Shown in pieces: positions 42,505 to 51,156 of a stretch of 64,000 nucleotides of DNA. Source of the DNA: Bradyrhizobium liaoningense (GTDB lineage Bacteria > Pseudomonadota > Alphaproteobacteria > Rhizobiales > Xanthobacteraceae). A program made the translations under genes and the position numbers. Within the stretch, counting starts at the first letter, position 1. Each line of letters starts with the position of its first letter. The notes beneath the pieces are model-generated. The model saw nothing but the letters and a program-made list of their open reading frames with translations. It did not search any database and was not told where the DNA came from. The DNA lies in contig NZ_JAFCJM010000015.1 in NCBI RefSeq assembly GCF_018130955.1, positions 1-64,000 on the forward strand, read 5' to 3'.

Positions 42505-44033
42505 TGCTGAATTGCGCGGCGACGAACGTGCTTGCGCTGCTCGCGGCTCGGCTTGATGACCGGGCGCGGCTCCGGCAATGGCACCGGGTTCGCCACGGCC
42601 ACTGTCGCACCGGCGGCTTGCTGCGCAGCAGGAGCAGCGTTCTTCTGATCTTTGGCAGGAGCCGTCTGCGGAAACAGTTTTGCGATTTTTTCCGACGGCC
42701 GGGGATCTGGCACCGGCAATTTTTGGCCGCGTGCCACGGGATCAAGGCTCTTCGGCACCAGCATCACAAAATGCATGGGATGACGCAGGCGGCCGGAGAC
42801 GCGGCCCGCTTCCTGGCCGGCGCCGAAATAGAGATCGGCGCGTGCGGGCCCGACGATCGCCGATCCCGTGTCCTGCGCGATCATCAGGCGGTGGAACGGG
42901 GTCTTCGACCGATCGGACTCGATCGGCAATTGCCCCTCGATGAAGAACGGCGTGCCGTAGACGTGCAGCGCCTTGTCCACTGCGATCGAGCGGCCCGCGG
43001 TCAGCGGCACGCCCTGGGCGCCGACGGCCTCGTCCTTGTCCGACAGGTTCACCTCGCGGAAGAAGATGTAGGAGCGGTTTTGCCGCCGCAGCTCCTTGGC
43101 GCCATCAGGATTCTGCGCCATCCACTCCCTGATCTTCTGCATCGACATCTCCTCCTTCGGGACGATGCCGCGCTCGATCAAAACTCGCCCCACGGCGGTG
43201 TAGGGATAGCCGTTGTGGGCGTCGTAGTTGATGCGGACGGTCGAGCCGTCCTCCAGCTTGATCCGCGCCGAGCCCTGGATCTGCGCGAAGAGGAGATCGG
43301 TGGAATCCTTGAGGTAGCAGATCTCGAGCCCGCGGCCGGCGATGATGCCGTCCTCGATCTCGCCGCGGTCGTAATAGGGCACCAGCTTGCGGCGGCCGAT
43401 CTTGCGGAACACCTGGCCCTTGTTGGGCAGGCTGACGGAATCCTGCTTGTAGCCGCGCACGAACAGATTGGAGGGCCGGCGGTAGACCGGCACGGTGTAG
43501 GCATCGGTCGGCGTGCGCGAGCCGTCGAGGATCGGCTCGTAATAGCCGGTCACGAATCCGTCGGGCTCGCCGAGGCGCGAGATGCGGAGCGGGGAAAAAT
43601 GCTCCTCGAAAAATGCCTTGGCTTTGACGTCGTCGGACAATTCCAGCGTCTTCGTGATCCGGCACGGCTCGTTGAGCGAACCACCCAGCGCCTTGGCCTC
43701 AGGCGACGGCTGGTTTTGCGGCGTGATCGACTTGCAGCTCACGCGAAAGGCCTTGTAGGCGGCGAGATGGTCGTCGTCGCTCCAGCCGGCGATGTCGGTC
43801 CAGGCGAGCGGCAGATATTGCGTTCCGGGAATGTCGAAGGGCAGCGCGAGGTTGGGGTAGGGCAGCGCCCGCGCGGGCACGGCTGCGATAGTCGGAGCGG
43901 GATGATGACGGCCGTGGGAGTGGCGGCGCGCAGCCTCGGCGGCGAGCGAAAACGACGACAGCGCGACGGCTCCTGCGCACAGCGCCGTCACGCAATTCCA
44001 AAAGGCTTGCTTAATGCGCGCTTCCGGTGCCAA
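42501..44033 (-). CDS. mltA: Membrane-bound lytic murein transglycosylase A
   Basis: Cleaves the glycan strand of peptidoglycan in the periplasm. The protein is about 510 aa with a signal peptide (WNCVTALCAGAVALSSFSLAAEA), MltA domain (EPDGFVTGYYEPILDGSRTPTDAYTVPVYRRP; IQGSARIKLEDGSTVRINYDAHNGYPY), and the 3D domain (LMIAQDTGSAIVGPARADLYFG) with catalytic Asp. There is no lipobox Cys, unlike E. coli MltA. A proline/alanine-rich tail of 90 residues follows. No ATG is available; TTG 44033 is likely, with an ATT at 44015 behind GGAAG as an alternative. It overlaps the tim44-like gene. Confidence 0.9.
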   Translation of the reverse strand: MAPEARIKQAFWNCVTALCAGAVALSSFSLAAEAARRHSHGRHHPAPTIAAVPARALPYPNLALPFDIPGTQYLPLAWTDIAGWSDDDHLAAYKAFRVSCKSITPQNQPSPEAKALGGSLNEPCRITKTLELSDDVKAKAFFEEHFSPLRISRLGEPDGFVTGYYEPILDGSRTPTDAYTVPVYRRPSNLFVRGYKQDSVSLPNKGQVFRKIGRRKLVPYYDRGEIEDGIIAGRGLEICYLKDSTDLLFAQIQGSARIKLEDGSTVRINYDAHNGYPYTAVGRVLIERGIVPKEEMSMQKIREWMAQNPDGAKELRRQNRSYIFFREVNLSDKDEAVGAQGVPLTAGRSIAVDKALHVYGTPFFIEGQLPIESDRSKTPFHRLMIAQDTGSAIVGPARADLYFGAGQEAGRVSGRLRHPMHFVMLVPKSLDPVARGQKLPVPDPRPSEKIAKLFPQTAPAKDQKNAAPAAQQAAGATVAVANPVPLPEPRPVIKPSREQRKHVRRRAIQQ

Positions 44034-44712
44034 CCAGCTTCCAGTTCGGATCGCGAGAACCTGTGTCGCGGGCGAAGGTCCAGACGTCGGTGATGTCGGC
44101 GACCTTGTCGGCGCTGCCGTCGACGATGGCGCCGGCCTTGTCGCGGGTGACCGAGATCATCTGCGAGACGAAACGCACCGTGAGTTGCGCGGTGCGGTCG
44201 CGCGCCTCGGCACCGACGAGCTCGGCCTTGTCGATCGAGACGAAGCGCGTCTCGGTCTTCTGCTCGGCCTTCTCGCGCTCCTTGATCGCGGCGTCAAAGC
44301 TCTCATAGACCTCCGACGACAACAGGTCGCGCAACGCGCGGCGGTCGCCATTGGCAAAGGCAAGCACGATCATCTCATAGGCGCTGCGGGCGCCCGACAG
44401 GAAGTGGCGCGGGTCGAACGAGGAATCCTTCTCGACGATGGCATCGAGGCCCAGCGCGAGCGACGTGCCGGGTTCGGCGAGATCCTTCCAGCGGTCGCTC
44501 GGCGGCGCGACATCGGCGCTCGGCGCGAGCGGGGCCTGATCGATCACCTTGCCGGGCATCGTCACGACATTCTTGTCCGCGCCCTGGAGGGCGTTGCGCG
44601 CGGTGCGGTCGAAAGGCGGCCGCTCGTTGCCGGTGCGCTGCCCCAGCACGCTGCGCAGGCGCACGAAGATGAAGACCGCCAGCGCTAGGAAGATGATGGT
44701 GTAGATGTCCAC
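44011..44712 (-). CDS. Tim44/TimA family protein
   Basis: A 233-aa protein with an N-terminal membrane anchor (IYTIIFLALAVFIFVRLRSVLG) and a C-terminal Tim44-like domain (LSGARSAYEMIVLAFANGDRRALRDLLSSEVYESFDAAI, then WTFARDTGSRDPNWKLVGTG). It is the bacterial relative of mitochondrial import factor Tim44; its role in bacteria is membrane-linked but unclear. Divergent from secB; mltA follows with overlap. Confidence 0.9.
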   Translation of the reverse strand: MDIYTIIFLALAVFIFVRLRSVLGQRTGNERPPFDRTARNALQGADKNVVTMPGKVIDQAPLAPSADVAPPSDRWKDLAEPGTSLALGLDAIVEKDSSFDPRHFLSGARSAYEMIVLAFANGDRRALRDLLSSEVYESFDAAIKEREKAEQKTETRFVSIDKAELVGAEARDRTAQLTVRFVSQMISVTRDKAGAIVDGSADKVADITDVWTFARDTGSRDPNWKLVGTGSAH

Positions 44713-45115
44713 GTGGTATTCGCTTTCTGGTCCTTGCCGTCTGGCCTTTGCCGGGAAAATAAGTCCGGCCAGTAGACCGTTCCTTACCGGAACGGCAACA
44801 CTACATCACCTTTTTAGGTCCGCTTCAGGTCCGCGGGATGTAGGCACGAAATCTTGCCCGGCCAATGGCGCCTTTTGGCACAGTGCGAATTCTAGCGCGT
44901 TTTATGCTTAAGGGGAAACCCGATCCTGCCCGGAAATCACGCATCTTCAAATGTTTAAGATGCATGCGGGAAGACCGGGACGGGTAGGGAGGCACCCCCG
45001 CAACCCGCGCCGGAAGACGTCCTCCGGGGTCGTTCGTCCCTTGTGGAATGAGGCGCCCCTATGTTAGCCAACCCGCCGCGATATCAGGCCCATTCGGGGT
45101 TAAGGAGAGATTTTC
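44713..45115. other. Divergent gap between tim44-like gene and secB
   Basis: A 403-bp gap that must hold both promoters. The only structure I see is the hairpin GCATCTT/AAGATGC (about 44942-44964) with AT-rich loop, and ACCGGGACGGGTAGGGAGGC downstream. No gene or repeat family of the window is found here. Confidence 0.5.
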
Positions 45116-45601
45116 ATGACCAACGGTAACGGCAACGCCCCCGACGCGGCCCAGGCTCCCCAGCTCAACGTGCTGGCGCAGTATACCAAGGACCTCTCGT
45201 TCGAGAATCCCAACGCGCCCGCCTCGCTGCAGCAGCAGGGTCAGCAGCCGCAAATCAACATCCAGATCAACGTCAACGCCAACAATCTCAGCGAACAGGA
45301 GTTCGAGGTGACGTTGTCGGTCGAGGGCAAGGCTGAAACGGCCGGCAAGGTGATGTTCTCCTTCGAGCTCGCCTATGCGGGTGTGTTCCGCATCGTCAAC
45401 GTGCCGAAGGAAAACCTGCACCCGCTGGTCATGATCGAATGCCCGCGGCTCTTGTTCCCGTTCGCCCGCGAGATCATCGCGACTGCCGTGCGTGACGGCG
45501 GGTTCCCGCCCCTGATGCTCGATCCCGTCGATTTCGTCGGTCTCTACCGCCAGAACATGGAACGGCAGATGGCCCAGCAGGGCCAGGCCAAGCCGAGCTA
45601 G
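45116..45601 (+). CDS. secB: Protein-export chaperone SecB
   Basis: Tetrameric cytosolic chaperone that keeps preproteins unfolded and hands them to SecA. The 161-aa protein has [43 protein letters not shown] and the [35 protein letters not shown] signature. ATG 45116 follows AAGGAGAG. It is the only rightward gene between 42 and 48.4 kb. Confidence 0.97.
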   Translation: MTNGNGNAPDAAQAPQLNVLAQYTKDLSFENPNAPASLQQQGQQPQINIQINVNANNLSEQEFEVTLSVEGKAETAGKVMFSFELAYAGVFRIVNVPKENLHPLVMIECPRLLFPFAREIIATAVRDGGFPPLMLDPVDFVGLYRQNMERQMAQQGQAKPS

Positions 45602-45617
45602 GCGAAGTCGAGCTAAG

Positions 45618-46331
45618 TCAGGTCGGACTGGCCGCGGTTGCGGCCAGATATTCGTTCCAGATCGCCTTGTCCCCCATCGTCGCGATGAAGGCACGATGGG
45701 CCTCGCGCTCGGCCTCGCTGACGCGCGGGGCTAGCGGCGCTGGCCGTTGCCGCCGTGGCACGTCGCCACTCGTCCCGACTCGAATTTCCTCGGACTCCGA
45801 CGCCAGGATGAGTTGCGACTGACGCGCGCCGATCAGGTCGACATAGACTTCCGCAAGCAGCTCGGCGTCGAGCAACGCGCCATGCTTGGTGCGGTGGGAA
45901 TTGTCGATCGCATAGCGCGAGCAGAGATCGTCGAGGCGATTGGACACGCCGGGATGCTTGCGCCGCGCCAGCAGCAGCGTATCCACCAACCGCTCGCGCG
46001 GGATCGCCGCACGCTTGATGCGGTCGAGCTCGGCGTTGATGAAGCTGATGTCGAACGAGGCATTGTGGATCACCAGCGGCGCGTCGCCGATGAATTCCAG
46101 GAACTCGTCGACCACCTCGTCGAATAGCGGCTTCGTCGAGAGGAATTCGCTCGACAGCCCGTGCACGGCAAAGGCTTCCGCCGGCATGTCGCGCTGCGGG
46201 TTGATGTAGCGATGGAAGCTCTGGCCCGTCGGCATGCGGTTAAAGATCTCGACACAGCCGATCTCGACCAGGCGATCGCCGCGCAGGGGATCGAGGCCGG
46301 TGGTTTCGGTGTCGAGGACGATTTCACGCAT
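45618..46331 (-). CDS. dnaQ: DNA polymerase III epsilon subunit
   Basis: 3'-5' proofreading exonuclease. The 237-aa protein starts REIVLDTETTGLDPLRGDRLVEIG (ExoI, Asp and Glu), has HNASFDISFIN (ExoII) and HRTKHGALLDAELLAEVY (ExoIII with His and Asp), a DEDDh exonuclease. Start ATG 46331. It is the last of ppsR-maf-coaE-dnaQ on the minus strand, 26 bp after coaE. Confidence 0.96.
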   Translation of the reverse strand: MREIVLDTETTGLDPLRGDRLVEIGCVEIFNRMPTGQSFHRYINPQRDMPAEAFAVHGLSSEFLSTKPLFDEVVDEFLEFIGDAPLVIHNASFDISFINAELDRIKRAAIPRERLVDTLLLARRKHPGVSNRLDDLCSRYAIDNSHRTKHGALLDAELLAEVYVDLIGARQSQLILASESEEIRVGTSGDVPRRQRPAPLAPRVSEAEREAHRAFIATMGDKAIWNEYLAATAASPT

Positions 46332-46357
46332 GATTTAAGATACCGCTATGAAGCGAA

Positions 46358-46957
46358 TCAGTTTCGCCGCTGCGGCATCTTAACGACCTCGGCCAGAATG
46401 TCCTTGATTTGCGCCCGCACCGGATCGAGGCCGTGCGAGGTATCCACCACGAAATCGGCGCGCTTGCGCTTCTCGGTGTCGGGCATCTGCTTGGCGATGA
46501 TGGCATCGAGTTTTTGTGCGTCCATGGTGCCGCGCGCCAGCACGCGCTCGCGCTGAAGTTCCGGCGACGTCGTCACCACGACAACGGCGTCGACGCGCTT
46601 CTCGCCGCCGGTCTCATACAACAGTGGAATATCCAGGATCACGACCGGCGCCTTCGCCGCCTCGGCGTCCGCGAAAAACTTCTGACGCGAGGCCCCGAGC
46701 ATCGGATGGACGATCTGCTCCAATTGCTTCATGGCCGCGGCATCGCCAACCACGCGCGCCGACAATTTTGCACGGTCGACCTTGCCATTGGCGGTCGTGC
46801 CCGGAAAAGCCGCCTCGATCGCCGGCGCGGCTTCGCCCTCATAGAGCTGGTGGACCGCGGCGTCGGCGTCATAGACGGGAACGCCCGCCTCCGCGAACAG
46901 CTTTGCTGTCGTGGATTTGCCCATCCCGATCGAGCCGGTCAGTCCCAGGATCAACAT
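46358..46957 (-). CDS. coaE: Dephospho-CoA kinase
   Basis: Last step of coenzyme A synthesis. The 199-aa protein has the P-loop [15 protein letters not shown] at residues 3-17, [13 protein letters not shown] and [12 protein letters not shown] 46957 gives the conserved start [11 protein letters not shown]. It lies 22 bp after maf; the aroE gene that often sits between them in related bacteria is not here. Confidence 0.95.
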   Translation of the reverse strand: MLILGLTGSIGMGKSTTAKLFAEAGVPVYDADAAVHQLYEGEAAPAIEAAFPGTTANGKVDRAKLSARVVGDAAAMKQLEQIVHPMLGASRQKFFADAEAAKAPVVILDIPLLYETGGEKRVDAVVVVTTSPELQRERVLARGTMDAQKLDAIIAKQMPDTEKRKRADFVVDTSHGLDPVRAQIKDILAEVVKMPQRRN

Positions 46958-46979
46958 GACAGCGCCGCCATCTATCTGG

Positions 46980-47588
46980 TCACACCGCAACTAGCCCTTC
47001 GTGGCGGAGGAAGGCAAGCAGCGGCAGGAGCGGCAGGCCCAGGATGGTGAAGTGATCGCCCTCGATTCGCTCGAACAGATGCACGCCCAATCCTTCGAGC
47101 TGATAGGCGCCGACGCTGGTCGTGACGGCTTCGCTGGCGGCATCGAGATAGGCGGATATTTCGGCCTCGGAGAGCGATCGCATCGTCATCCGGGCCACCG
47201 AAGCGTCCTCGAACAGCAGCTTGCCGCCGCGGGCAATTGCGACCGCTGAATGCAGCTCATGGACACGTCCGGCAAGATCGTGGAGCTGCCCGGCCGCCTG
47301 CTCCCGACCCGCGGGCTTGGTGAAGAGACGCTCGCCGAGCGCCAATGTTTGATCCGCGCCGATCACGTAGCGATCGCGCTGCTGCGCCGAGACCGCCTTC
47401 GCCTTCTCGCGGGCCAGCAGCATGGCGACGTCGCGCGGACTGGAGAGCCTTGAGCCGGCCTGAATCCCACGCTCGTCGATATCGGCGGGTACTGCTTCGA
47501 ACGGAAGTCCGGCATTCGCGAGCAACATTTTTCGCGCCTGGCTTTGCGAGGCCAAGATCAGCGGAGCTTTGCCGCGCCAGAGACTCAT
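46980..47588 (-). CDS. Maf family nucleotide pyrophosphatase
   Basis: A 202-aa protein of the Maf fold that hydrolyses nucleoside triphosphates (dTTP/UTP or modified pyrimidines in characterised members). The substrate loop [18 protein letters not shown] and the [15 protein letters not shown] and [26 protein letters not shown] blocks are present. Either ATG 47588 or ATG 47597 can be the start; both are behind GGAG at the end of ppsR. Probably translationally linked to ppsR. Confidence 0.92.
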   Translation of the reverse strand: MSLWRGKAPLILASQSQARKMLLANAGLPFEAVPADIDERGIQAGSRLSSPRDVAMLLAREKAKAVSAQQRDRYVIGADQTLALGERLFTKPAGREQAAGQLHDLAGRVHELHSAVAIARGGKLLFEDASVARMTMRSLSEAEISAYLDAASEAVTTSVGAYQLEGLGVHLFERIEGDHFTILGLPLLPLLAFLRHEGLVAV

Positions 47589-47597
47589 CGGCCGCAT

Positions 47598-48437
47598 CTA
47601 CTCCGAAGGACGGTTGCGTTGCCGGTCGGTGTAAAGCTTCATGACCGCGGCGGCGGTTTCCTCGATCGAGCGTCGCGTCACGTCGAGCAACGCCCAATTG
47701 TGCTTGGCGCTGAGTTTTCGTGCGAATGCGACTTCGTCGGTCACGGCCTGCTTGTCGATATAGGTGTCACTGCCTCGCTCGGCCCCCATGCTCAGCAACC
47801 GGTTCTGGCGCACCTGGATCAGGCGTTCTGGCGTGGCGTGCAGGCTTACGATCAGCGGCCGCGTCAGCGTCTCCAATTGATGCGGGACAGGAATGCCCGG
47901 CACCAGCGGAACATTGGCCGTGCGGATGCCACGGTTGGCGAGGTAGATCGAGGTCGGCGTCTTCGAGGTGCGCGACACGCCCACGAGCACCACGTCGGCT
48001 TCTTCGAGGCCTTCGACGTGCTGGCCGTCGTCGTGGATCATCGTGTAGTTCAGCGCGTCGATTCGCTTGAAATATTCGGCATTGAGCACGTGCTGGGCGC
48101 CGACACGCCCCGTCGTCGCAGCTCCGAGATAGGCCTCGAACAATTGCATCACCGGTCCGATGATCGAGAGGCTCGGAACGTTGATTTCCTTGCACTTGTT
48201 CTCGAGCCTCGCGACCAGATCCTTCTCGAGCAGCGTGAACAGCACGATACCCGGCGCTTCCTCGATCTCGTCAAGCACACGATCAAGCTGCTTCTGGCTG
48301 CGCACCAGCGGATAGACATGCTCGACCGGCGTGACGTTGGCGTATTGCGCGGCGACCGCGCGCGCCACGGTGATCAGGGTCTCGCCGGTGGAATCGGAGA
48401 CGAGGTGCAGATGGAAATAATTGTTCGATGTCGGCAC
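47598..48437 (-). CDS. ppsR: Pyruvate, phosphate dikinase regulatory protein (DUF299)
   Basis: Bifunctional kinase/phosphorylase that switches PPDK (or PEP synthase) off and on by threonine phosphorylation. The 279-aa protein starts [14 protein letters not shown], and has the P-loop-like [21 protein letters not shown] near 150-170 and [11 protein letters not shown]. Start GTG 48437 behind AAAGAGAT. It is the first gene leftward of the candidate origin. Confidence 0.94.
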   Translation of the reverse strand: MPTSNNYFHLHLVSDSTGETLITVARAVAAQYANVTPVEHVYPLVRSQKQLDRVLDEIEEAPGIVLFTLLEKDLVARLENKCKEINVPSLSIIGPVMQLFEAYLGAATTGRVGAQHVLNAEYFKRIDALNYTMIHDDGQHVEGLEEADVVLVGVSRTSKTPTSIYLANRGIRTANVPLVPGIPVPHQLETLTRPLIVSLHATPERLIQVRQNRLLSMGAERGSDTYIDKQAVTDEVAFARKLSAKHNWALLDVTRRSIEETAAAVMKLYTDRQRNRPSE

Positions 48438-48899
48438 GAAATCTCTTTGTATGTCGGCGGGACGAGCTGTGAATAGGTGTGGAGCTTAACCCCTCGGAAA
48501 GGGTTGTGCGACACCAGGGGCGGGATAACGGCCAAGTTTCTTCACACCGGTCCGTCAAAGGATAACTCCGACGCCTTGCGGGCGCGGAAACGGGATTGTG
48601 CGTACAGGCCTCTTGATAAGCCGCCGACAATTATGCGCAAGCCCTTGAAGATGGGTGGCTTATCCGGATCTCGCGGATCAGCGCTGGAAATGTTGATGGG
48701 TGTGAAAAAGCACAGGCAAAGTGGCGGACCGCATTGCATGAGTCCAATCCACGGTCACTCAGACTCAAACCTTTAAGAATCTATAAGTTTTAGGTTTAGA
48801 AGAGCCGAGCGTGCGGATATGTGTGCGCTCCAATCTCTAAATGAATTCTTACCAATTCGGGTTCCTCCACCGATTGATGAGAAGCGAAGGTTTTGACGT
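48438..48899. other. Candidate chromosomal replication origin (oriC)
   Basis: A 462-bp gap with no gene between divergent ppsR and hemJ, in the same neighbourhood (hemE/hemJ-rho-mnmE-mnmG-parAB) where the Caulobacter and Sinorhizobium origins lie. DnaA-box-like sites against TTATNCACA with one mismatch: TGTGAATAG (48468-48476, reverse), TTCTTCACA (48538-48546), TTATGCGCA (48631-48639) and TGTGAAAAA (48701-48709, reverse); weaker: TTATCCGGA (48660-48668) and two GGATAAC cores (48523-48529, 48560-48566). Next to them is an AT-rich block (CTTTAAGAATCTATAAG to about 48797). Genes diverge on both sides. Whether it is the active origin needs skew data or marker frequency. Confidence 0.6.
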
Positions 48900-49322
48900 A
48901 TGTACGAGTGGATCAAGGCGCTGCACGTGATTGCCGTCATCTCCTGGATGGCGGGAATGCTCTATCTGCCGCGGTTGTTCGTCTATCACTGCGAGGCCGA
49001 GGTCGGCTCAAAGCAGTCCGAGACCTTCAAGGTCATGGAATGGCGGCTGCTCAAGGTCATCATCAACCCCGCGATGATCATCACCTGGCTCGCCGGTCTC
49101 TATCTCGCGTGGTCCGGCCATTGGTTTGCGTCACCCTGGTTGCACGTAAAACTGGCACTGGTGCTGGCGCTCTCCGCGGTCCACGGCTTTTTTTCCCGCT
49201 GGGTGAAGGATTTCAAAGCCGACCGGCGGCCGCGTACCCAGAAATTCTATCGGATTATCAACGAGGTGCCGACAGTCCTGATGATCTTCATCGTCATCAT
49301 GGTGATCGTGAAGCCGTTCTAG
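48900..49322 (+). CDS. hemJ: Protoporphyrinogen IX oxidase HemJ
   Basis: Membrane-bound enzyme that oxidises protoporphyrinogen IX in heme synthesis in many alphaproteobacteria. The 140-aa protein has four membrane helices and the family pattern WIKALHVIAVISWMAGMLYLPRLFVYH (His9 and the second His27), then EWRLLKVIINPAMIITWLAGLYL, and ends NEVPTVLMIFIVIMVIVKPF. hemE, often its neighbour, is not in the window. Start ATG 48900. Confidence 0.94.
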   Translation: MYEWIKALHVIAVISWMAGMLYLPRLFVYHCEAEVGSKQSETFKVMEWRLLKVIINPAMIITWLAGLYLAWSGHWFASPWLHVKLALVLALSAVHGFFSRWVKDFKADRRPRTQKFYRIINEVPTVLMIFIVIMVIVKPF

Positions 49323-49356
49323 GCAAGGATCGTGATCGACCGCTCAGTGCTTCGGC

Positions 49357-49385
49357 TTGCGCCGCGAGAAGCGATTTTCTATATT
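49357..49385 (+). promoter_or_regulatory. Putative sigma-70 promoter of rho
   Basis: TTGCGC (49357-49362), 17 bases, TATATT (49380-49385). It precedes an untranslated leader of about 180 nt before the rho ATG. Long leaders are known for rho because the protein often controls its own message; here that is inference. Confidence 0.55.
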
Positions 49386-49571
49386 AGCGACATCCCACCC
49401 AACGCAGGCGGATGTGGTTGTGTCCGAGCTTTTTGACAGCCGGACACCGCATCAGGTTTGAAGCCTCACCGGCACTCTCCTTGCTAGACCTGCGGACCTT
49501 ACCTGCTCGCGTCCGCATTTCTCAGGCCACCTCGCACCCCCTTCCCAAGGTTACCCCACAGGACCACCCCA

Positions 49572-50837
49572 ATGCGGGAAATCAAACTCCAAGACCTCAA
49601 ATCCAAGACCCCGGCCGAGCTCGTCTCGTTCGCGGAAGAAAAAGGGGTCGAGAACGCCAGCACGCTGCGCAAGCAGGAGCTTTTGTTCGCCATTCTCAAG
49701 CAGCTCTCGATTCAGGAAACCGACATCGTCGGCGAGGGCGTCGTCGAGGTGCTCTCTGACGGCTTCGGCTTTCTCCGCTCGCCGGATGCCAACTACCTGC
49801 CCGGCCCTGATGACATCTACGTCTCACCATCGCAGATTCGCCGCTTCGGCCTGCGCACCGGCGACACCATCGAAGGCCACATCCGCAGCCCGAAAGAGGG
49901 CGAGCGCTACTTTGCGCTGCTCAAGGTCAACACGCTCAATTTTGAGGACCCGGAAAAGGCCAAGCACAAGGTCAATTTCGACAACCTCACGCCGCTGTTT
50001 CCGAATCAGCGCTTCCGGATGGAAATCGACGACCCGACGCGAAAAGACCTTTCTGCAAGGGTGATCGACATCGTTGCACCGATCGGCAAGGGCCAGCGCG
50101 CGCTGATCGTCGCGCCGCCGCGCACCGGTAAGACGGTGCTGATGCAGAACATCGCGCACTCGATCACCGCGAATCACCCGGATTGCTATCTGATCGTGCT
50201 GCTGATCGACGAACGTCCGGAAGAAGTCACGGACATGCAGCGTTCGGTGAAGGGCGAGGTTGTGTCCTCGACCTTCGACGAGCCGGCGGTGCGCCACGTC
50301 CAGGTCGCCGAGATGGTGATCGAAAAAGCAAAGCGCCTGGTCGAGCATGGCCGCGATGTCGTGATCCTGCTCGATTCGATCACGCGCCTCGGCCGCGCCT
50401 ACAACACCGTGGTGCCGTCATCGGGCAAGGTGCTGACCGGCGGTGTCGACGCCAACGCGCTGCAGCGGCCGAAGCGCTTTTTCGGTGCCGCCCGCAACAT
50501 CGAGGAGGGCGGCTCGCTGACCATCATCGCGACCGCGCTGGTCGATACCGGCAGCCGCATGGACGAAGTCATCTTCGAAGAGTTCAAGGGCACCGGTAAC
50601 TCCGAACTGATCCTCGATCGCAAGGTCTCGGACAAGCGGACCTTCCCGGCGATCGACATCTCGCGCTCCGGCACCCGCAAGGAGGAGCTCATCACCGATC
50701 CGCAGGTGCTGAAGAAGATGTACGTCCTCCGCCGCATCCTGAACCCGATGGGCACCATGGACGCGATCGACTTCCTGCTCGACAAGCTGCGCTCGACCAA
50801 GAGCAACTCCGAGTTCTTCGATTCGATGAATACCTGA
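49572..50837 (+). CDS. rho: Transcription termination factor Rho
   Basis: Hexameric RNA-dependent ATPase that ends transcription. The 421-aa protein has the N-terminal helix bundle ([39 protein letters not shown]), the OSBD with the RNA-binding phrase [22 protein letters not shown], Walker [13 protein letters not shown], Walker [17 protein letters not shown], the Q loop and R loop ([22 protein letters not shown]). Start ATG 49572. An intrinsic terminator follows. Confidence 0.98.
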   Translation: MREIKLQDLKSKTPAELVSFAEEKGVENASTLRKQELLFAILKQLSIQETDIVGEGVVEVLSDGFGFLRSPDANYLPGPDDIYVSPSQIRRFGLRTGDTIEGHIRSPKEGERYFALLKVNTLNFEDPEKAKHKVNFDNLTPLFPNQRFRMEIDDPTRKDLSARVIDIVAPIGKGQRALIVAPPRTGKTVLMQNIAHSITANHPDCYLIVLLIDERPEEVTDMQRSVKGEVVSSTFDEPAVRHVQVAEMVIEKAKRLVEHGRDVVILLDSITRLGRAYNTVVPSSGKVLTGGVDANALQRPKRFFGAARNIEEGGSLTIIATALVDTGSRMDEVIFEEFKGTGNSELILDRKVSDKRTFPAIDISRSGTRKEELITDPQVLKKMYVLRRILNPMGTMDAIDFLLDKLRSTKSNSEFFDSMNT

Positions 50838-50862
50838 GGTCTGCTGCAGCAATGTTTGCGAA

Positions 50863-50890
50863 GGGCGCCTCCGGGCGCCCTTTTGCTTTT
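50863..50890 (+). terminator. Intrinsic terminator after rho
   Basis: GGGCGCC (50863-50869), loop TCCG, GGCGCCC (50874-50880), then TTTTGCTTTT. This 7-bp GC stem followed by a T-rich tail is the clearest intrinsic terminator in the window and closes the rho transcript 26 bp after its stop. Confidence 0.85.
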
Positions 50891-51156
50891 GCTGCAGTTT
50901 TGCTGCGGGATCAGGCGCAGCATGGCCGGCGCGAAAAGGCTGCGGACTAGTTTTCAACTTGTTGTATTTACACAGATATTTGGCGATCTTGGCGCACTGT
51001 CTGAGCCAAACGCCGTAGACCAGGCAACAGAAAATGTTACGCCGCATATTGCGTCGCACAATAGCAACACTTTGCGCGGCGACCGGCGATGGAGGCGCGT
51101 CCGGCGCTTGAATTCGGCGTTTGCCTTTTGGCCGGTTGGCCGACAAATAGGCCGCC
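50891..51156. other. Gap upstream of mnmE
   Basis: AT-richer than the surroundings (TTTTCAACTTGTTGTATTTACACAGATATTT near 50950-50980 and GTTACGCCGCATATTGCGTCGCAC near 51035-51060). It must carry the promoter of the mnmE-mnmG-rsmG-par genes; TTGTTG to TATTTA spacing is not good enough to call one. No gene seen. Confidence 0.45.

Noticed and set aside
44942..44964. Hairpin GCATCTT/AAGATGC upstream of secB
   Set aside because: Short arms, AT-rich loop, no T-run and no ribosome binding site nearby; not enough for a regulatory call.
48477..48776. Short plus-strand frame inside the candidate origin
   Set aside because: No Shine-Dalgarno, no recognisable protein features, and the stretch has non-coding composition.
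49412..49759. Possible leader peptide frame before rho (starts MWLCPSFL)
   Set aside because: It has a modest ribosome binding site but overlaps the rho start in another frame and shows no conserved feature that I can judge without homologues.
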